From Megalopta genalis (lineage: Eukaryota > Arthropoda > Insecta > Hymenoptera > Halictidae): a stretch of DNA of 64,000 nt. Positions within the stretch are counted from its first letter, which is position 1. The number at the start of each line of letters is the position of its first letter. The notes under the pieces are model-generated. The model saw only the letters and a program-made list of their open reading frames with translations. It had not been told where the DNA came from and made no database searches. Below are positions 63,181 through 64,000 of this stretch, piece by piece. The DNA is taken from positions 9,464,532-9,528,531 of the forward strand of contig NC_135027.1 of assembly GCF_051020955.1 (NCBI RefSeq). Direction: 5' to 3'. The position numbers were made by a program, and so were the translations under genes.

Positions 63181-64000
63181 AGTTGAATCTAATCCATTTA
63201 TATCGCAAGTATTGGAAGCTAAATCATTTGTTTCGCATGGATTTGAAGCCAAAGCTTTTACGTCGCATTGATTTGTAGCTAAATCATGTGTTTTCGCATG
63301 AATGTGAAGCTAACTCGTTTATCTCGCTTCCAGTTGAAGCTAAATCATTTATATCGCAAGTACTTGAAGCTAAATCATTTGTTTCGCATGGATTTGAATC
63401 TAACTTGTTTGTTTCGCATGCAGTTGAATCTAAATAACTTATATCGCAAGTATTTGAAGCAAAATCATTTGTTTCGCATGGATTTGAAGCTAAACCTTCT
63501 ACCTCGCACTGATTTGAAGCTTTGTCATGTGTTTCGCGTGGATTTAAAATCTAACTCGATTGTTTCGCATGCAGTTGAAGCTAAGTCATTTATATCGCAA
63601 GTATTTGAAGCAAAATCATTTGTTTAGCTTGGATTTGAAGCTAAATCTTCTACTCCGCATTGAATTGAAGCAAAATCATGTGTTTCAAATGAATGTGAAT
63701 CTAAGTTGTTTGTTTCGCATGCAGGTGAATCTAAATCATTTATATCGCAAGTATTTGAAGCAAAATCATTTGTTTGTCTTGGATTTGAAGCTAAACCTTC
63801 TTCTTCGCATTGATTTGAAGCTAAATCATGTGTTTCGAATGAATGTGAATCTAACTAGTTTCTTTCGCTTGGATTTGAAGCTAAACCTTCTACTTCGCAT
63901 TGATTTGAAGCTAAATCATGTGTTTCGAATGACTGTGAAGCTAACTCATTTGTTTCGCATGCATTTGAAGCTATATCATTTATATCGCAAGTACTTGAAG

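Larger units (their letters stand above)
1..64000. repeat. 30-bp satellite array filling the whole window
   Basis: Every part of the window is made of head-to-tail units of about 30 bp, roughly 2,130 of them, all in one orientation. The unit has a conserved left core GAAGCTAA (positions 4-11) and right core TCGC (22-25), with variable windows at about 13-21 and 26-30. Five classes recur and can be recognised by short tags: A CATTTGTTTCGCATGG, B CATTTATATCGCAAGT, C CTCGATTGTTTCGCATGC or CTCGCTTGTTTCGCTTCC, D CATGTGTTTCGCGTGG or CATGTGTTTCGAATGA, and E CCTTCTACTTCGCATTG. The usual + strand order A-E-D-C-B makes a 150-bp pentamer. No unique sequence interrupts the array and both window edges cut through units, so the true array is longer. 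Family identity and host are not recognised. A eukaryotic satellite is the natural reading. Confidence 0.97.
35121..64000. repeat. Array subdomain II (pentamers with CGGCATTG / TTTTGCATGG units)
   Basis: From about 35.1 kb the same 30-bp family continues with a different set of variants: E units ending CTCGGCATTGATTTG followed by D units ATATAAATCTCGTGTTTTGC, E units with GCCAAAGCTTTTACCTCGC, C units GTGAAGCTAACTCGTTTG, and a 31-bp D unit GTGTTTTCGCATGAATGTG present about once per kilobase or more. The basic A-E-D-C-B order is kept. Blocks are again duplicated at spacings of 1,171, 1,605, 3,988/4,348, 5,076, 1,260 and 2,823 bp. The 29- and 31-bp units shift any reading frame many times. The right end is the window edge. 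Confidence 0.8.

Noticed and set aside
1..64000. CRISPR array
   Set aside because: Units are contiguous with no unique spacers of regular length between constant repeats. The variable windows are only about 5-9 bp and fall into a few recurring classes. No cas-like genes are present.
1..64000. Telomeric repeat or CENP-B box
   Set aside because: No short G-rich telomere motif is seen. The TTCG core was compared with the CENP-B box pattern (TTCG, four bases, A, two bases, CGGG), and the following bases do not fit (CATGG, no CGGG).
1..64000. Surface-protein or adhesin repeat region of a bacterium
   Set aside because: Periods that are multiples of three can indicate repeat proteins, but frame-shifting units and stops occur throughout and no flanking domains, ribosome-binding sites or bacterial genes are visible in 64 kb.
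1..64000. Transposon, insertion sequence, tRNA or rRNA inside the array
   Set aside because: Every 60-base line could be read as satellite monomers. No terminal inverted repeats, polymerase-like frames, cloverleaf or rRNA-like stretches were found.

Overview
The whole 64,000-base window is a tandem-repeat array. I see no single-copy sequence, no recognisable gene, no RNA gene and no transposable element. Base 1 and base 64,000 both fall inside repeat units, so the array is longer than 64 kb and both its ends lie outside the window. An uninterrupted array of this size points to nuclear DNA of a eukaryote (satellite or megasatellite type, as in pericentromeric, subtelomeric or other heterochromatin). 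Nothing in the sequence lets me name the species.

The basic unit is 30 bp, about 36% G+C in the class consensus forms, and always in the same orientation. Numbered from TTTGAAGC, each unit has a conserved left core (GAAGCTAA, positions 4-11) and a conserved right core (TCGC, positions 22-25). Two variable windows (about 13-21 and 26-30) define five recurring monomer classes, here called A to E. On the + strand the usual order is A-E-D-C-B, giving a 150-bp pentamer as the second level of organisation. Shorter cycles occur locally, such as the A-E-D and A-C-B trimers of 90 bp. The third level is a patchwork of 0.4-4 kb blocks copied in tandem or to dispersed places inside the array. Offsets include 1,531 bp (three places), 3,182, 1,260, 1,171, 1,605, 1,081, 3,988, 4,743, 7,326 and 8,166 bp, and copies range from nearly identical to clearly diverged.

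Layout: 1 to about 35.1 kb is subdomain I. It is rich in E monomers of the TTTGCGTTGCTTTGAAG and CCTCGCACTGATTTG types and in D monomers with CTTTGTCATGTG. About 35.1 to 64 kb is subdomain II, marked by E/D pairs with CGGCATTGATTTGAATAT and CGTGTTTTGCATGG, by E monomers with GCCAAAGCTTTTAC, and by a recurrent 31-bp D monomer with GTGTTTTCGCATG. The most recent-looking event is a 1,260-bp tandem duplication at about 57.83-60.35 kb with three mismatches between copies.

The unit length is a multiple of three and its consensus lacks stops in three of the six frames, so the window is full of open frames of up to about 400 codons. They translate to ten-residue repeats such as SNPCETNDLA (minus strand) and LKLNHLFRMD or FEAKSFVSHG (plus strand). 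I do not annotate them as genes. Every frame is broken repeatedly by stops and by 1-bp, 19-bp and 49-bp length changes, and those breaks are themselves amplified with the blocks. The window is best read as non-coding satellite DNA evolving by unequal exchange and block amplification. Array function (centromere, heterochromatin, structural) cannot be decided from sequence alone. Coordinates and mismatch counts were obtained by eye and block edges may be off by tens of bases.
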